Shown: positions 34,620-46,923, counted from the first letter of the stretch. The stretch is DNA of 64,000 nucleotides from Pyrus communis (GCF_963583255.1 NC_084811.1:12294088-12358087); one strand, 5' to 3'. Made by a program: numbers and translations. Notes: generated by a model from the letters alone, not told the origin.

Positions 34620-35340
34620 TGATTTATTGTTATGTGAAGAAAAATTTACATATATTAAAGAGTTGTTAAATTAAAACGCTCAATAGCAGTGAATTTGTTT
34701 TATGTAAATTCTTATGCAACTTCGATAAATTGAGCACATTTCAATTCTAACCCATCTTATTACAATTTGCTATGGATCACCAAGGTTTAAACGCAATCCA
34801 ACTTTTTATGTTTTTTTGGTCAAGCTAAATTAGTTTCATTAAATAAAAAGATAAGTACAGGGAAAAGAGAGCCAAAAAGGTAACCCACAACCTAAATACA
34901 AGCCCAACAACAAATAAGAAAATATAATAGATAGGCCTAAAAGTAGCCAGCTGAACAACAACAAAAAAACCCTAAGACTGAAATGGAAACCAGTAGCCAC
35001 CAGATGCCCCTCCACCGCAAGGCCACCACCACCACCAAGAGAATAAACCAACGGAACAATTGGATTAACAGAAAATGGGGGTGAGCGAGTCACCTGCGCA
35101 GTAAGCACTTCCATAATCCTACAAAATAGTGCTAAAATCACTTTAACAGCCACCGAACACCTAAGGAGCACATGAGCCGAGTAGCAAAGGCCAATGGTTG
35201 AGGATGTGTGACGTAAAGTAGCACAGAAGCAAAAGAGGGCCATGAAGGTCCACATCTGAGACCAACTCATGGGAATTAAGACAAAGTTCAAAGAACAAAG
35301 CCCAAGGGAAGCCAAAACAAAGACCAAAAGAGAAAAAGTT
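34620..35340. other. Spacer with a possible LINE 3' tail
   Basis: On the minus strand, about 34900-34810 reads GGCTCTCTTTTCCCTGTACTTATC, then TTTAATGAAACTAATTTAG.TTGACCAAAAAAAC, a 3' terminus style common in plant LINEs. The 162-codon minus frame here has no recognisable domain. Low confidence. Confidence 0.3.
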
Positions 35341-35359
35341 TAGAAATTAAACAACTTTT

Positions 35360-35580
35360 TGGATGGAATGAAGGGGGAAGGATGGGGGAAAGAAGAGGGA
35401 AGAGGGAAGATTGCAGAGGGTGGAGATGGAAGGGAAAGAGGGAAGGAGGGCTAGAAATAGGTGGGAAGGATTGGGAAAGGATGGGGGAAAGATGGGGAAA
35501 AAGGGAAGATGCAGAGGGTGGAGAAGAAAGAGAAAGGAAGGATGGCTAGAAAGAGATGGGAGTCAGGTTGCCGCCGCCCC
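35360..35580. repeat. Purine-rich ~110-bp tandem duplication
   Basis: GGATGGGGGAAAGA...GGAAGAT.GCAGAGGGTGGAGA occurs twice (about 35378 and 35480), each followed by AAGG..GGCTAGAAA.AG.TGGGA. The strand is almost pure G/A for 200 bp. The small plus-strand frame across it is not taken as a gene. Confidence 0.8.
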
Positions 35581-35612
35581 CAAGTCGAAGCAAGGAGCGG
35601 TAGTTAGGAGGG

Positions 35613-37085
35613 TGATGAGTCAATATTATACCATATATTTTACCCTAATCTTAGTATTAATTTATTGGTTATTTTGGTAGAATTTTGATACTTTGTTATG
35701 TATTTTCAATGTAGGACATTCGACTTCCTATAGAGCAAAAAGTGATCAAACAAATGAATTTTGGAGTGATTCTAGTTAGAGTATGTTCATGTGCCTTTCA
35801 AGATGATTGTATCAAAATTCCAGATTTTTCTACCAAGCCTTTTGACTGTGACGATGAAATTAAGGCCCAGTGCGCAGCTTTCCCAGATTGACGTTTCTGG
35901 ACATTTTAGATATTTTGGAGGTCAAGATAGCATATTTTGATAAAGATTCCTTCTGAGGATTTGTAGGGGACGTCTTCAGCTTTCAAAAGAGACATTTTGG
36001 GACCAAATCGCAGTTGATTTGGTCAGTCAAAAGTGTGATTTTCTGAGAAGTCTAAATTTTAGTTTAAATAGGAAACCTTTAATTTTATGTTTTATTATTT
36101 TATTATGTTTCCTAGTTTTATTCTATGACCTTTTTTAGGAAGGATTTTATTGTGTAGAAGTATAAATAAGGTTTTTAGCCATTAGAAAAGGGGGAAGAGA
36201 GGGAGAGAACGCATGCACTTTGGCTTTAGAGAGCTTTTGACGATTCAAGTTCATTTTCAAGGCATTTTCTATCCATGTTTTTAATAATATTTTACTTTAT
36301 GATTGTTCGTAACTAGTTTTGTTTGCTAGGGCGAGGCCACGAGCCTTAGCAAGAATATGTAGCTGCTTTTCAATTTGCTTATGATATTATGCATGCAAGT
36401 TTTGAATTATTAATCACTGTACTTTAAACTATCTAATTGTCTTGATGATTGGCCACCATTAGGATATTTAAAAAAGTAATTTGATTCAATTTTGGTGGAG
36501 GGCTGTCCCTGAAATTGGCACTGGCTTCTTGTGGTTAATATGTGTAACTTCTTAGGATGGACAACACGTCTTAAGGGTTGTATGGTTTTTCAAAATGTTT
36601 TCACAAAACTTAATGAGTCTTGCATGTTCACATTCAATCTGGACGCCATGGACAGGTTACATGTTAGATATACGTTCTATGTTAGAGGTTCCAAGTAGAG
36701 CATACTTTAGGAAAACCTAACCTTCAAAATATGCATTTGTAATTCATAAATAATTGAAAAAACTACGTAGGATTGTCAAGATGACGGCGGAACCCTAGTG
36801 CTCAAATTTATTTTCAAAACTATTTTCTTTTGTTTTCCTTACTTTCCCAATTTATTTAATTTTTTTTAATTAAATTCGTTTTTAATATTTTAGATCATAA
36901 AATCAACCTCTTCTAAACTTTGTTTTCAAATAATTAATTAAGATTTGATTTTAACATAAATGATTCATTCAATCCCTGTGGAAAACAACCTTACTTGAGC
37001 TCCTATACTACGATAACCTTATTCTCTTGCAAGTATTTTTAAGTGTTTTTATTCTTGCTTTTGCAGGTGGTAAAAATCCCTATCA
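35613..37085 (+). repeat. ~1.47-kb gypsy-type 5' LTR
   Basis: Runs TGATGAGTCAATATTATACC...AAATCCCTATCA. It is followed four bases later by a primer-binding-like site and then by a leader ORF, so this is a 5' LTR on the plus strand. A TATA-like TATAAATAAGG lies at about 36161-36171. No 3' LTR is found in the window, so the element is truncated. Confidence 0.75.
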
Positions 37086-37090
37086 AAAAT

Positions 37091-37108
37091 TGGCACTATT
37101 GTCGGGGA
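37091..37108 (+). other. Degenerate primer-binding site
   Basis: TGGCACTATTGTCGGGGA differs by three transitions from the tRNA-Asp-type plant primer-binding site I recall (TGGCGCCGTTGTCGGGGA). The pattern is like decay of methylated cytosines. Confidence 0.7.
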
Positions 37109-37211
37109 TTGTTTTAAATAATTTGTGTTTATCAACTCTTAGTTAATTATTTTTGTATATATCTTTTTATTTACTTGATTTTTTTTTTTTTAGGTTACAA
37201 TTTGTGCAACA

Positions 37212-37673
37212 ATGGAATTTGTTCCTCCTTCTAGATTCAATATACAACCAGGAAGACCATCCTTATGGGTCAACTTTGCAGAATGGGGTTTTTATGGATT
37301 TAAACCTACAATTTGTGCAATTTTCTGTTTGAAGACCCATGATATTTTGCAGTGTCCTGAGAGGGAATATTTTCCAGGGTTTGTCCAAGAGCATATCAAT
37401 ATGAGAAATGACTCAAAAGGAAATTGGAACAATCCATATTCAGAGTTGTATACCCCAAGTTTGCAAAAACATCTTGAGCACTATTTTGAGCAGTCTAATG
37501 TGCCACAAGAGCTTTCAGTGCAGGACAAGCTATCTAAATTGTTGGAATCAACTAAGCTGTACAAAGAAATAACTAATCAAGGATTTCATATTCAAGCAAT
37601 AAACTGTGGGAGAAGTTCTGATGATCAAGAGGTTGGAGCAGGAACCGAAGAGCCACTTGCCAATTACCCATGA
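37212..37673 (+). CDS. Leader/gag-proximal ORF of the truncated gypsy element
   Basis: A 153-codon open frame directly downstream of the LTR and primer-binding site, starting MEFVPPSRFNIQPGRPS after a T-rich AG site. It has no recognised gag core or zinc knuckle. The middle is acidic and aromatic (FPGFVQEHINMRNDSKGNW) and a helical segment follows (LSVQDKLSKLLESTKLYKEI). It is probably the start of an internal region that is otherwise lost, or a non-autonomous large retrotransposon derivative. Expression is unknown. Confidence 0.45.
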   Translation: MEFVPPSRFNIQPGRPSLWVNFAEWGFYGFKPTICAIFCLKTHDILQCPEREYFPGFVQEHINMRNDSKGNWNNPYSELYTPSLQKHLEHYFEQSNVPQELSVQDKLSKLLESTKLYKEITNQGFHIQAINCGRSSDDQEVGAGTEEPLANYP

Positions 37674-38107
37674 TCAAGAGGGGAAACAACCTCTGCTAAT
37701 CATCAAAGGGTTTCTTTTTTCCTTAAGGCATATGGGAGGAAAGGTTTTAGAGAAAGGGAGAGGAATTTCGAAATAGTCCCACAATCCAACTTAAAATGAT
37801 TTGAGTCAATATGGTTAGGCTCAACTAGTTATCAGGTTGACCAAGTGCTCAAGAAGGAAAATGGTTGTCACAATGTATTTTCTCTAGTTTATTTATGGGC
37901 TTTAGATTTAGTATATCAACACGTAATAAAAGTGACAAAAATTAACATGAATGTAAATAAAGCAAAAAATAATGTGTGAAAATCATCTCTCTTAAGAAAT
38001 ATTTGATTTCATCCAATTACAATTGTTGAAACAAAACCATGGGGAAAAGTTACATAAGAAAAATGAAAAAAACAGTACTAAAAAAACAAACGTATTTGTG
38101 ATATTAA

Positions 38108-39121
38108 TTAATAGTTGCGCCCATTTCCACGACCATTAGTAGACTGATCAGGATGAGTAGTGTCGGATTTCTCACACATAAGACTGGTGTAATAGAATGG
38201 ACCAAGAGTATACTTTACCAAATCTCTGTACACAAAACTCGGCCGGTTCAGCTTCACCCCTGATCGGCCTCCGCCGAAATTAGTCGGAACGTTACACGTG
38301 GCATCTGGGCAAGATACCAACCTCACTGAGCATCGATTGGCTTTCACTTCTTTGCCGTTGATCGTGTACTTGTTCATGATTAGGTCGAATTGGCCTTTCT
38401 CGTCCGTCAAATCACTTCCGTAGAAAACAACCCTGCTTCTATCGTCCATGCATGTTACTGACACCTTCCCACCTGCACCAATACTTTTAATTAAATTCAT
38501 AATCTTTGCTATCCGTGGTTGTTACCCGTTATTACTTGTATATTTTACAATGCATGAACGACTAATACTAAATTACTCATGGATAACTATGACTAGCCCA
38601 ACTCATTTATATATACCTTCATTTATGACCAAGAAAAAGGACCTATCCCTCATTTTCAAGGAAAGTCCTCATTTTCATAGAGTTCCTCTTTTCTCACTAA
38701 CATGACACCGTTTGTTTAACTATGTGTTAATCAAATTGACAATTATTATGATGACAAGTGATGAACTTACAATTTCTTCTTATTCAAATGGATAACTAAA
38801 TGGTATGAAATTCGAACGAATTTTTCTAAAGATAACATTTAGGTGATGATATATAATTAAAAAAGAAATGTTTCTGATATGACATGTTTACAGTGAAATG
38901 ATGACACGTATATAATTAAAAATATATATACCTTTGATGGGTCTGGCACCGTGAACCCATTCGTTCCAACCTTGGGTGCAATCTTGGCATAGTACCTTGC
39001 CACCTACATGCATGGTTTTGATTTTGGGTTCTTCGTAATTAGAAGCTTCAGCTGTGTGGATGCTGCTGCAACCCATTGCAATCAGTACCATTGCAAATAT
39101 CAGCACCACCGCGGCTCTCAT
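38108..39121 (-). CDS. Secreted Ole e 1-like (pollen allergen/extensin family) protein, two exons
   Basis: Exon 1 is 38932-39121 and exon 2 is 38108-38472. The GT-AG intron is in phase, giving 184 residues. Residues 1-26 are a signal peptide (MRAAVVLIFAMVLIAMGCSS). The mature part starts near YEEPKIKTMHVGGKVLCQDCTQGWNEW. An Ole e 1-type beta region follows with GKVSVTCMDDRSRVVFYGSDLTDEKGQFDL, paired cysteines (RCSVRLVSCPDATCNVPTNFGGG) and a late Cys. The C-terminus is short and hydrophilic (STNGRGNGRNY). Family members are extracellular and often expressed in pollen, root or cell wall; the exact function is unknown. No stops are seen. It sits between two LTR remnants. Confidence 0.85.
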
Positions 39122-39132
39122 CTTTCTGCTGA

Positions 39133-39167
39133 ACTCTCTCTCTCTCTCTAGATTAAGCAGGAGGCGC

Positions 39168-39211
<44 letters not shown>
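39133..39211. repeat. Compound (CT)n-(TA)n-(GT)n microsatellite upstream of the Ole e 1-like gene
   Basis: CT units at about 39135-39149, TA at about 39168-39180, GT at about 39181-39210. It starts about 12 bp from the start codon, so it lies in the 5' UTR or core promoter. Confidence 0.95.
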
Positions 39212-39212
<1 letters not shown>

Positions 39213-39994
39213 GAAAACAAATGGGTGGAAGAGCACTACTTAGACGTGCATTCCATTTGAAAATGTAGATGCCAAATTATGTATATGTTCTAGTTTTTTA
39301 ATGTATAAATGAATTATTAATTAATCAAGGTCAGCACCCAATAAGTTGAACTATCTTTATAATTATTCAAGAAAAACCAGCTTAGTTATAAAATAAAATA
39401 AAATAAAAGGATCTGAATATGATTTCTGAATAAATTCAAATTACAGTTTTTGAATTTATACATTCTCTTAAATACAGAATTCAGTGATATATGATCATCA
39501 AAAGCTACGAACATACACAAACTTGAACCTAATCAACATAGCATGAATCCCAACAACTGACGCAGGAGGAAATTAGGGTTGACGCAGTCAGTTGTCATAT
39601 GAAGAATCTGAAGCAATGCTGCTCACGTACTTACGACTTGCATTAAGATGTTAATATGGATTCCCCATTGCAGGGAGGCTAATTCTTTTGCCACCGCCGC
39701 TCCGATTGCCCACCACCACTCCCACGGATCCATGACTCCCATCGGCACCCTCTCCATCTCTATTTCCCCAGGCACGCACCACCTCCTTCTCTATCTAACC
39801 CCGCTAACATCCCCCTCTTCAACAACAAATGATCAATTGCTCTCTCTTGGCATTGTCTGCTATCCCCGTCTCTGGCAATGAATTCGTGCATGGCAACACA
39901 TGCTGTCTACATTACTGTGGGTTGCAGTGGTTGTTGCGTCAAGGTAGGTTGATTTCGAAGAACACCTTCCATGACTGTCATTCTTATTCCTTCC
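39212..39994. other. Spacer with unrecognised short frames
   Basis: A GC-richer patch at 39648-39990 contains a plus-strand 77-codon frame (His/Ser/Thr-rich) and an overlapping 68-codon frame. No family is recognised and no splice model is convincing. It may be a gene relic. Confidence 0.4.
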
Positions 39995-40151
39995 TGGAGA
40001 ACCAGTTGACGGGACAAGGAAATATAACTCCTTGATTTCATTGATTCACAACGTTACAAATATATACAAGTCAAATGACTTGGAGTGCAAGTAAACATAG
40101 GCCTGCAAGAATTTACAACACCTAGTGCATATTAATTATCCTACACTAACA
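39995..40151 (-). repeat. Copia-type LTR fragment
   Basis: On the minus strand it starts TGTTAGTGTAGGATAATTAATATGC at 40151 and contains TTTGTAACGTTGTGAATCAATGAAATCAAGG, which looks like the R/U5 part of a short copia LTR. No partner is in the window. Confidence 0.4.
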
Positions 40152-40449
40152 GGGAATTGTGGATATTATTTTCCTTCAGTTCTAAAAAATAAATTAAATA
40201 AAATTTACTTATCCATGTGGCAATATATAATTGGTTGATACAACCAATTGGATTGAAGGACATTTTTGTCCTTGCATCTTAACGGGGATGTAATAGACAT
40301 GAAAATAGCTAATTGGATCGACATTGCTAATCAACTTGACCACAAGGTTATGATCAACTACTTTTTCATCAGAGGTTGGATCAAAATTAGAGTCTCATCA
40401 CAGAGACCACAAAAATAAAAATAAACAAAAAAATCTAGCCTTATTATTA

Positions 40450-41069
40450 TGAGCGGTGATATTCCCATCCCGGTGTCTTATTTCCCCACCTATCATTTAA
40501 TGAAAATGTTAATAACATATTTATCATTTTAAAAGAAGACTATTAAATCCCTATTTAATTTAGTACTAAAATTTTGAAAAAACAAAAAATAATATAAAAT
40601 AATAAATAATGGTGGGTGGGGTGTGATATCTTTGGTGGAAAGAGGTTGGGAAAGATTTGGGTTAGAATCGACGGAAAGATTGGAGGAAGGAATGGGTGTG
40701 TGCTAGATGAAGGCGAGAAACTTCAATGGAGAAAAAAGAGAATTGGGTGTGAGATATGCGGTTTTGACAAAAAAGCAGGAAGAAGAGTGGTTTGGGGATC
40801 CGGGGTCTCTGCAGGGCAGCTTTAGGTGTGAAGGAGATGATGAATGTCTAGGTCTTAGGTTCTTTTTTTTTTTTTCTTTCTATTTTTGTTTCTTTATTTA
40901 TAATATTATTTAAAGATATATTAGAGTTATTTAAAAAATATATATTATGGTTATTTTGGGAATAATGGTGGGTGGGGAAATAACATTGTACTTTTTTAAT
41001 TTTCTATGGTGGGTGAGATTATCATGTGGGTGAGAAAATAAGACACTAGGGTGGGTTTAATAGCACTCA
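40450..41069. mobile_element. MITE with TGAG(C/T)G ends and 9-bp target duplication
   Basis: The left end TGAGCGGTGATATTCCCATCC..GTGTCTTATTTCCCCACC pairs with the reverse complement of the right end, TGAGTGCTATTAAACCCACC..GTGTCTTATTTTCTCACC. The flanks are TTATTATTA (40441-40449) and TTATTATTC (41070-41078), 8/9 matching. A 9-bp duplication suggests Mutator-like ancestry. It is about 620 bp; internal frames are not coding. Confidence 0.8.
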
Positions 41070-41078
41070 TTATTATTC

Positions 41079-43266
41079 TTGCTCTTTACTCTTTACTTTT
41101 AAAATTACTAAAATACTCTTAACGTTCATTTTTCGTACAATCTTCATTCTAACTTCAATTTTCGCTCTGCTTATGTTCCCGCTTTAGTATCAACGAGCAC
41201 TATGAGAGTGTGCTAAGAGAATAGGTCATACATGTCACGAGCTCAATAGTCAACAAAAGTCAATATTTTCTCCTCTAGGAGCAGTTTGGCCATTTTCCAC
41301 CTTCGAAGATTAAAATACTTTAATTTCAGAGACAGGTCGTGACATGTACTATTAGGGAATCCCGAATTCCCAATCATTGGTTTTTTTTTTTTTTTTTCTC
41401 ATCTTAGATTTATTTGGATTTTTAGGGTTTCATTCAATTTCATCAGTTAATTTAGTTTGACTTTTCACTGGAACATTTGAATTGAATTTATATGTCGTAA
41501 TTAGGAATTGGCTTTATATGGTTAATTTCTAATCATTCGATTTAGATGGTTTGAATTTTTGGCCTTATATTATGATAATGAAATGAAGAATGTAGTGCCG
41601 AATTAGGTTCTTTTTTAATTCCTTTTAGTTTTGGTTGAGTCATGGTTAATTTGATAAAACTTGTATATGTTGACTCTTTTTCCCTTGTATTTTTTAAAAC
41701 AGTTATGGGGAGGTAATTTAAGAGAAAAACAACGGAAAATACTCCTCCACTTCAGACATTAAAATATGATCTAATTACAAGAGATCAAAGTCTGAAATAG
41801 CTTATTTACATAGGGAATCGTTTCAATCTCAAAACCATCAATTTGCATATACGTCATTTGCAAGAGTATAACGAATTATATTTCTGCCGCTGGCATAATC
41901 AATTTTCTAGATTGAAAGGAATTATTTGTCATGTACAAAAGTTGGTGGAGACAAAGGGATAGACAATATCTTTTGGTATAGTTGCTCGTCAAATTAGCAT
42001 TGATTTTACATGTTAATTGTTTCTGATGAAAGAGCTTTTTTGGCATTTCTGGCTAGGTGCGATCGGAGCATGTTTTGATGGTAGAACCCGGCTGTTGTTG
42101 AGAGCTAGTTCTTCTTGTTCCTGGAAAAAAGAGCAATCCGCATAGGCCGACTAAAGGCTTTCACTCCCGACCTTCTGGTTCGTAAGCATAGGGAGATAGA
42201 TATAAGTTCCAAACATATATTGTGACGAGTCAATATCGTTATAAGATGGGAGATCAATGGTTGAATGATAGCTTAATTATATACATTGGGAAAATATGTG
42301 TTGATTCTATTGATAATAATATTATGATACGAAGTTCTTAAAATATGAGAACAGGTCGTGGACAAACATAAAAATGAAAGTAGGATCGATTTTCAAAAGT
42401 TATTTTTTGAACCAATCATTTCAAACTCCTGAGTCTGCCACAGCCTATAACTACGAAATCTGAGCTAAAATTGGCTTGTAGGCAGCTTAAACACCATTGG
42501 AATATATTGCCGAGTATCGCACTGGAATTGCATGCAATCGCAGACAATCGCAATCAGACTGGCAACCACCCTCCCATTGTTCTATTTTGCCTTCTCTGAA
42601 TCTCTAGTAAAAACTATATGAGCCATTGTCTCTGTTTCATGCTCGAATTGATGCGACTGAAAAATCAAATGGTTGTAGTTTTGGATTGGTGGTATTTAGG
42701 GCTAGAAATTAAGCACAAGGCAGTAGTCTTGTTCATTTCTGAAGCGCGTTACTTGAAATTTTGGGGATTTTAAATTGTTGTTAAATCCGTGACATTTTGG
42801 AGATTTAACGTTCATTCAGATACCATGAACAGAAAAAATAAACAAACAATTAGAAGCACTTTTGAGGTTTCCATCGCCTAATCTAGATGACATGGTTTTA
42901 TAACACATGAGCTTTCTTCGATATGTAGAATTCAATCCTTAACTTCAACGGTTTATCGACAACGAAAATCCACTCGAAAGCTAGCAAACAAAATGGATCA
43001 ACTACCAAAATCGCTAAATGATTTAACCTTTCATACAAACATGGCACAAACTAACTAGAATGAGTGAATATTTGTCATGAAATAATAGTGACATTTACAG
43101 ACACTAGAAAACGAACCCATCAAGCATCTCCGCGGGTCCATAAAGAGAAACAAATAAATAACCATATTCTTAGTAAGGTATGCCCTCCGCTGGGCTGGGC
43201 ATACAACGCTTTCGCCTCTTTCCTTTTCGCAAAACTGGTTGTTCTAATGCTGCATAGACCATTACA
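41079..43266. other. Intergenic DNA without recognised features
   Basis: AT-rich single-copy-looking sequence. No ORF, LTR or repeat was supported by eye. The last ~200 bp should hold the 3' UTR of the helicase gene. Confidence 0.5.
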
Positions 43267-46200
43267 TTACAGTAAACCGGCTGCTTTAAGAGCGCCTTCA
43301 AAAGCTTCTTCGGTGTTTTGAACCTGTAATTGAAGGGAAAAGAGAGTCAATAAGGTAATGCCAAAATTATCACATTGATCTAATAGTTTATCTCCAATAA
43401 GATAGTGAGACCGTAACGTCAAAGTTCTGTACAAAAGAACAGACCAGAAAGATTTGAACTTTCATCGAGCGCCAGGACTCGATTTCCATGAGCTTTTTAA
43501 GTAGGATGAGATGCTCGCATCTTCGAATCAAAAGCTAAAGTAGGATGAGGTGCAAGATTATTACCTCTGTTACTGGGTTGTTAAAATACTGCTCAATCTT
43601 TGACATGGTCAATTCATCCCAATCATCGTAAATCAAGTTAAACACAGCCCCTGCACATGAACATATGCAAACGCTCAGTCAACGTTTTCATACGTTTATT
43701 AACTGCAAACCGACGTAGCACTGTAATATCTGTATACTAGCTCAAATGATATATGCAGATCCAATACAATGGGGAGCACCTAATAGCTATGGTCTTCTAA
43801 AGAGACTCTGGGGCCCACTACGGTGTTTAGAATAAGTGTTGCATAAGGCTTTTTAAAACCAATATAGTAATGTAATGTTAAGCTAGGATTGAAAATACCT
43901 ATCTGTACCGGTATCATAACTCTAAACAGCCAAACCTGGCCCAACTAGCACATAAATCAAACCGAGCCAAAAAATTGCCATCACGAATATGCTTATACGT
44001 GAGGATGTACAGCATACATGATCCCAGCACATTTCAAGGGAAAATGCACTTGAAAAAAAGTGTTTGCTAGTTAAACCTACACGATTGTTCCCTCAGTTAA
44101 AAATAAAAGGTACACATTTTGTTAATAAAGTAGCAGGTTTAAAAGCTGACAACTACATTAGTACATGGAAAGAGCCACAATATGTATGGGGAAAAAATAC
44201 ACCAAAATACAAATTTCAGAATGAGAACTTACCCTTGCGACCAAAACGTCCTGCCCTTCCAATTCTATGCAAGTAGACCTCATAATCAGGTTCGGGAGGA
44301 TCACGTGTCCTGGGGCCCTCTCTATATTTGATTGGAAGATCATAATTGACAACACAATTAACCTACAAAAAAATGTATCAAGTCACCATGTAACTCTTGT
44401 AAGACATTTTGAGGGGGGTGGGGGTTGTGGTTAAGAATAGAGGGAAAGTGAAAGGCACCTGCTGTTGATCAAAGCCTCGAGCGAGTAGGTCAGTTGATAT
44501 AAGAACTTGGGTTAAACCATCTTTGAACTCTTTGACTATTCTGTCTCTATCTTCGGCATTGAGGGCACCTTGAATGGTAGTAACTGCATAACCATCTTGA
44601 ACAAGTTGCTGGTGCAACATTCTTGCACTATTTTTTGTTCGTACAAATATAATTCTCTGCCCCAATTTCTCTCCAAGTTCAAATATTTTAGTTTTTATGA
44701 CGTCGATCTTTGCTAATTCATCAGGGCAATAAACCTTGTACTGCTTCACAGCCTCCAAAGATAGCTCTTCTTTCTTTACAAAGAGTTGATTACCACCGCC
44801 TTTGATCACTTTTGAAACAAAGTTTGTGACTTTTTCATTAAATGTAGCAGAAAATAAAAGCACCTGAAGCAAATGCAACATAAGAAGGCAGTCAAGTCAA
44901 TCCCCACTCCATACAAATATTTATAATTTAAGGAAATATTCTGCAGAGTGCATACATAAACCAATAATTTAATCACCAAACATAAACCAATAATTTAATC
45001 ATCAAACATTCATCGTTCAAATGGTGGTAGATTCAGCCTGTATAACCACTCTTTCATTTCCATAGCCAACAACGTTTATCATCAATACTAAAGAGATCCA
45101 ACCACAGCATTAACAGTCCTAGAGTCCTAGATAGTCTTCGAGAAAACAGTACTGAGTCTACTGACACAAATAACATGGGATATGTTTTAAGTATTTGCGC
45201 TGAACCTTTATTTATGGTCAACCCCCACTGCTGGTAGTTGAATTAAAAGAGAACTAATTCCAAAACTTGTTTCACCGAACCTCAAATGTACAAAAACAAT
45301 GACCAAACATAGGCAAAATTGTAGTGCAATAAAATTCAATCATAACCTGATAAAACTAACCTGGCAGTGAGAGCTAAATCTCTCTATGTCCTTCATTATC
45401 CTCAAAGAATCATCCTTAAAGCCATCCTGCACAAAAACACTTTTCCACTTAGTACCAATAATGCACTAGATTCTGCAACAGCAATTAACACTCGAAAAAA
45501 CCACAGTGAGGAATGAGGATGCTCAAAGAACAACCCTTGATCACATCAACCAATTTAGACACTAAAAAACCCAGAATTTGTTCATATCACATCAGCCCAA
45601 TAAAAAAAATGACCCTTGATCTATAATGTCCCGAGGCTACATTGAGTTTACATTGTTTCATCATAAGCACTACACTTAGAAAAACATACAATCCATACAT
45701 GAAGAACAACAACAAAGAAGACAAGGTGAGAACTTTTAAAGTTCAACAAATATGCAAGCACAAGAATTTGATTACCTCAGCAAGCATGTGATCAGCCTCA
45801 TCGAAAACAAGAACCTTGACCTTGCTCACACCGAGTTTTTTTGTCGACATTAATCTCTTAATTGTACCAGGAGTTCCAATCACAATTTGTGCCGAAACTG
45901 GTGGCCTGGATTGCATCGAGGTAGAACTCGTCCTATCTGTAGGGACAGCACACTCTGCAGTTATCCCTGTGTACTTCCCCATCTTCTGAAGAACTTCGAT
46001 ATTCTACCACATTCACTTAACAACATCAAATCTCCTGCTCTATAAAGCTTACTTTTATTCAATTTTCACACGCACGCACTCACAAAACGCCATATTCACT
46101 TCTTTCTTCAAAATAAACTTTCATATTTTCTATTTGAGACTAAACAAAAGAACAAATTGGAGCAAGAATCCAAGCAAAGAACGAAACTTAACCTGAATGG

Positions 46201-46923
46201 CCAACTCTCTGGTGGGGCAAATGCAGAGCGCCTGAGGAGCTTTGAGATTGGGATCGACGCGACTGAGCATCCCGAGCACGAAACAAGTGGTTTTGCCCGA
46301 ACCATTATGCGCCTGAGCAATAAGATCTTTATAGGGAGGGGTCAAAATCATTGGCAAAGTGATCGCCTGGATTTTGCTCGGCTTCTTGAATTGCATCTCT
46401 ACATACAAACCCTTCAGTACCTCCGGCGACAGTTTCAGATCCTCGAAACTACTCGCGGATGTGTACGGCGTGTCTCCGTCAGTAACCTAAATCAAATTCA
46501 GTCCCCAAAATTTACGAATAAGTAAAAACAATTCATTCCACAAAATTTGTGAATAAAATCAACAATCTTAACCCTGCTGAATTTGCTACAAAACCCTAAT
46601 TGAAACTAAGAATTGAAGATTTCAGAGAGAGAGAGAGAGAGGGATCGTACGGCACTGATATTAGAGTCTTCGGGATCGTCGAGGAACTTGTTCTCGGTAA
46701 TCTTCAATTCGGCCAGGTTGACCTCCGGCTTGGAAGTAGAGGGCGCAGGCGCGTCGTCGTTCTTCTCGGGCTCCTCCGGAGGGTCGTCCTCTTCGTCGGC
46801 CCACCGTTTTGTTTCACGCTTCTCCGCCGGCGGAGGAGCGGTGGTAGACGCCTCCGAAGACGACTTTTCTGACGGCGCCAACGGTTCTGCGGTTGCTGTG
46901 GCGGAGGCGTCGCTCTCAGCCAT
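43267..46923 (-). CDS. RH38: DEAD-box ATP-dependent RNA helicase 38 (LOS4/DBP5-type), eight exons, one frameshift
   Basis: Nuclear-pore-associated helicase that remodels mRNPs during mRNA export. Exons (minus): 46651-46923, 46193-46487, 45776-46003, 45361-45426, 44459-44863, 44233-44362, 43565-43650, 43267-43323, all GT-AG. Visible motifs: Q-motif region [10 protein letters not shown], motif [28 protein letters not shown] (LLFSATF), IIFVRTK, the ARGFDQQ region, and [10 protein letters not shown]. The N-terminus is acidic and Pro/Ala-rich; the C-terminus ends AAGLL. Exons sum to 1,540 nt. Exon 2 has one base more than a multiple of three: an extra T at about 46440-46441 (plus-strand GATTCC) shifts the frame between SSFE and LKLSPE. 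Without it the product would be 512 residues, the normal family length. This is either an assembly error or a recent null. Every other junction is in phase. Confidence 0.85.
46627..46642. repeat. (GA)n run just inside intron 1 of RH38
   Basis: About seven GA units lie within 10 bp of the exon 1 donor. The pseudogene copy has a shorter run at the same place (about 34220-34228), so it predates the duplication. Confidence 0.85.

Noticed and set aside
34839..35327. 162-codon hydrophobic minus frame as a membrane protein
   Set aside because: No family recognised, adjacent to a LINE-like tail; likely chance translation of repeat DNA.
35411..35680. 89-codon plus frame
   Set aside because: Lies in a G/A-only tandem repeat; composition artefact.
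39648..40035. His/Ser-rich frames as a small gene
   Set aside because: Two overlapping frames, no start context, signal or homology I can name; left as spacer.
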